From NCBI GenBank assembly GCA_026984555.1, contig JALSRY010000684.1, positions 1-7,867 on the forward strand: a stretch of 7,867 nucleotides of DNA, in the 5' to 3' direction. The number at the start of each line of letters is the position of its first letter. Position 1 is the stretch's first letter. The translations under genes were made by a program, and so were the position numbers. This document shows positions 5,840 to 7,867 of the stretch, piece after piece. This stretch comes from Phycisphaerae bacterium (GTDB lineage Bacteria > Planctomycetota > Phycisphaerae > UBA1845 > Fen-1342). The notes under the pieces were generated by a model, which saw nothing but the letters and a program-made list of their open reading frames with translations, did not search any database and was not told where the DNA came from.

Positions 5840-6712
5840 ATGCGCGATCGAGCCATCGAGCAATTCGAGTCGATTTTCGAGCGGGCCTCCATCCCGGTGC
5901 TCGATATCCGCGAAGTCGTGCTCAAACGGATCACCGTCGTACTCAAGGGCACCACCCTCGACGAGTCGATCCTGCGCCTCGCCCGATACTTGCGGACGCG
6001 CTTCGGCGCCACCGCCCGGGTCCACTGGCCCGCGGCGCTCGATGCGGCGATGGTGGCCGAGGTGGCCCGGACCCACGAGCTGGAACAAACCGAGGAGCCG
6101 TTCGGCTCGACGGTGGCGCTGATCGGGCAGATCGCGCTGGCGCACAGCCAACTCGTGCTCCTGCCCGAGCCGGAGGACGAGGCCGCCCGCGTCGTGGATG
6201 TCAACGCGCTGGTCTCGGGCAGCGCGCCGCCGGTGCTGTTCGTGCGCCGGCCGATCGACGAGCCGCGCGCGGTTTTTCGCAGCATTTTGCACAGTCTCAG
6301 CGGCAATTTCCGCCAGACGCAGAACTTTTCGTACTCGTTCGCGCTGGTGGAGGATGACGGCAAGCTGCTGTTGCTGCACGCGCTCGACCGCGACGACATC
6401 GGCGCGGTCCGCGAGGCGTTGCACGTCACGACCGACCTCAGCGACGCCAGCGAGGAGCAGGTTCTGGAGAACCTGGCCCGCAGTGGGGAGCGGTATCTCA
6501 AGGGCGTCGTCGCCGCCAGCCGGGAAAAGCCCTACACGGTGAGCTACCAGTTGCGGCTGGGCAACGTGGTCGAGATCGTGCAGCGCGAGTTGGCCGCCGG
6601 GGCGTATGGGCTACTGGTGGTGGGGCAGCACAAGGACGGGTTCAGTTACATCAGCGCGGGGGATTACCAGTTGTTGAACATGGTGCGTGACGTGCCGGTG
6701 TTGGCGCTGTAG
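5840..6712 (+). CDS. Universal-stress-protein-like protein with two degenerate Usp domains
   Basis: A 290-residue protein without signal peptide or membrane segments. Domain 1 (about 28-136) begins LKRITVVLKGTTLDESILRLARYLRTRFGATARVHW, the usual first strand and helix of UspA, and ends PPVLFVRRP, the usual last strand. Domain 2 (about 144-290) has SYSFALVEDDGKLLLLHALD early and AYGLLVVGQHKDGFSYISAGDYQLLNMVRDVPVLAL at the end, which is the terminal Usp strand-helix-strand. The nucleotide loop G-2x-G-9x-G-[S/T] is not preserved after VVG (GQHKDGFSYISAGDY), so classical ATP binding is doubtful. Tandem Usp proteins are known in many bacteria and usually act in stress or energy adaptation. The ATG at 5840 is the first start in frame; it has no clear Shine-Dalgarno. 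The gene is divergent from feoAB, stands alone, and ends 18 bp from the convergent valS stop. The fold assignment is moderate and the function open. Confidence 0.65.
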   Translation: MRDRAIEQFESIFERASIPVLDIREVVLKRITVVLKGTTLDESILRLARYLRTRFGATARVHWPAALDAAMVAEVARTHELEQTEEPFGSTVALIGQIALAHSQLVLLPEPEDEAARVVDVNALVSGSAPPVLFVRRPIDEPRAVFRSILHSLSGNFRQTQNFSYSFALVEDDGKLLLLHALDRDDIGAVREALHVTTDLSDASEEQVLENLARSGERYLKGVVAASREKPYTVSYQLRLGNVVEIVQRELAAGAYGLLVVGQHKDGFSYISAGDYQLLNMVRDVPVLAL

Positions 6713-6730
6713 CGTCGTGGGTGCCCGCGC

Positions 6731-7867
6731 TCATCCGCCGATTTCGGCGACGTTGCGTTCGACGGCCGCCAGTTTCTCGCGCAGCGAGGCCAGGCGTGCG
6801 CGTTCGCGCTCGACGACGGCCGCCGGCGCTTTGGCCACGAATCCTTCGTTGGCGAGTTTTTTCTCGATCCGGGCGATGTGACCGGCGATTTCCTCGCGTT
6901 CCTTGCCCAGACGCCGGCGTTCGACCTCGAGATCCGCCAATCCCGCCAGCGGAACGTACACCTCGATCCCGCTCAGAACCTTGCTCGCCGATTGCGGGGG
7001 TTTGGCCACGTCCGGCCCGATGTCGATCCGCTCGCACTGTCCCAGCCGCCGCAGCATTTCCAGTCGGTCGCGCAGCGTGTCGGCGAGCGCCGGCGTCGCC
7101 TTGAGCACGGCGTGGGGCAACGTGCGGATCGAGGGTTCTTTGCTCGCCGCGCGAATCTTGTTGACGCTCGTGCGGATTTCCCGCAATGCGCGAATCGCAT
7201 CCTGCACCATCGCCATGCGCTGCTCGGCCTCGGGCTCGCGCGGCCAGGCGTCCGCCCGCGGCCACGGCGCCACGATCAACGCCCCGTCCACCGTCGCCGG
7301 CTCCCGGATTCCACGCCGCGGTGCGACCGACCCGAGTGTACGCCACAGCGCTTCGGTGACGAACGGCGTCACCGGGTGCAGCAGCCGCAACGTCTGGTCG
7401 AGCACCCAGGCGAGCACCCGGCGGGCGATCCGGGCCGCATCATCGTCGTGGCGGACCAGCGCGCCGGACTCGTCGCGGCCGTACAGCCGCGGCTTGACCA
7501 TCTCGATGTACCAGTCGCAGAAATCGCTCCAGAAGAACGCGTAGATCGTGTTGATGTACTCGTTGTACTGGTAGCGGTCGAGGCGGCGGTCGCACTGTTC
7601 GATGCACGCGCTGAGCCGCGAAAGAATCCAGCGATCCTCGACGGCGAGCTCCGCCGCGCTCAGTGGGCGCGGGTCCGGGTCGTTCGCGGATGGTTCTGAG
7701 CCGGCTTGCGGGTCGGGGTGGTCTTTGGCCTCCCCGGCCGTCAGGTTGGGGATGATGAATCCGGTCGCCGCCTGCCAGAGCTTGTTACAGAAGTTGCGTC
7801 CCAGCTCGAAGCGGTCGGACGTGTTGACGGTTTGGCCGTCGGGCAGCTTGGCCGGTTTGACGGGCAT
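6731..7867 (-). CDS. valS: Valyl-tRNA synthetase, C-terminal part (5' end outside window)
   Basis: The minus-strand frame is open to the window edge and gives the last 378 residues of a class I synthetase usually 850-950 long. It charges tRNA-Val. Seen, numbered from the edge: NTSDRFELGRNFCNKLWQAATGFIIPNL (15-42) closing the catalytic/connective part, then the anticodon-binding helical domain with VEDRWILSRL (76-85), FFWSDFCDWYIEMVKPRLYG (111-130) and LHPVTPFVTEALW (163-175). The C-terminal tRNA-binding coiled coil follows (about 308-378), with the diagnostic EKKLANEGFVAKAPAAVVERERARL. The HIGH and KMSKS motifs and the editing domain are outside the window. The Met at the edge is internal and not the start. 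A linker of about 30 residues rich in Asp, Pro, Ala and Ser (43-74) separates the two parts and looks longer than usual. The 3' end is 18 bp from the convergent stress-protein gene. Confidence 0.97.
   Translation of the reverse strand: MPVKPAKLPDGQTVNTSDRFELGRNFCNKLWQAATGFIIPNLTAGEAKDHPDPQAGSEPSANDPDPRPLSAAELAVEDRWILSRLSACIEQCDRRLDRYQYNEYINTIYAFFWSDFCDWYIEMVKPRLYGRDESGALVRHDDDAARIARRVLAWVLDQTLRLLHPVTPFVTEALWRTLGSVAPRRGIREPATVDGALIVAPWPRADAWPREPEAEQRMAMVQDAIRALREIRTSVNKIRAASKEPSIRTLPHAVLKATPALADTLRDRLEMLRRLGQCERIDIGPDVAKPPQSASKVLSGIEVYVPLAGLADLEVERRRLGKEREEIAGHIARIEKKLANEGFVAKAPAAVVERERARLASLREKLAAVERNVAEIGG

Overview
This is a compact, GC-rich bacterial chromosome segment with eight protein-coding genes and no RNA genes, CRISPR arrays or mobile elements that I can see. 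Gene content is mostly core: the end of ribosome recycling factor, a RuvC-like nuclease-fold protein, a DUF89 metal-dependent phosphatase, an NrnA-type DHH phosphoesterase, the ferrous iron transporter FeoA/FeoB, a degenerate tandem universal-stress-like protein, and the C-terminal part of valyl-tRNA synthetase. High GC, frequent GTG starts, a free-standing relative of the PANK4-type phosphatase domain and an unusual universal-stress-like protein would fit an uncultured planctomycete. That assignment is an inference from style, not a proven placement.

Layout, left to right: frr 3' end (+, 2-328); a two-gene minus-strand unit of DUF89 phosphatase followed by the RuvC-like protein, joined by an ATGA stop/start overlap (1928 down to 340); nrnA (+, 1964-2959), divergent from the DUF89 gene across only 35 bp; the feoA-feoB operon (-, 5506 down to 2972); a 333-bp intergenic region (5507-5839) that is the main regulatory stretch of the window; a universal-stress-like gene (+, 5840-6712); and the 3' part of valS (-, 7867 down to 6731). 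The three convergent gene pairs are separated by only 11, 12 and 18 bp.

The best-supported regulatory structure lies upstream of feoA. A near-consensus sigma70-type promoter (TTGACA, 17 bp, CATAAT) is followed by a perfect 7-1-7 palindrome at about +11 to +25. The 5' leader of about 66 nt carries short segments that could form mutually exclusive hairpins around a strong GGAGG ribosome binding site. nrnA has an extended -10 element placed so that transcription should begin at the A of its ATG, which predicts a leaderless mRNA. The feoA-feoB gap holds a strong GC hairpin.

Functionally, FeoA and FeoB form an Fe(II) uptake system. NrnA degrades short oligoribonucleotides and/or pAp. RRF and ValRS serve translation. 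The DUF89 protein is probably a metabolite-repair or phosphopantetheine-type phosphatase. The RuvC-like partner has an intact-looking acidic active-site set but no known role. I see no convincing evidence for a completely new defence or mobile system. The most novel points are the DUF89/RuvC-like coupling and the feo leader.
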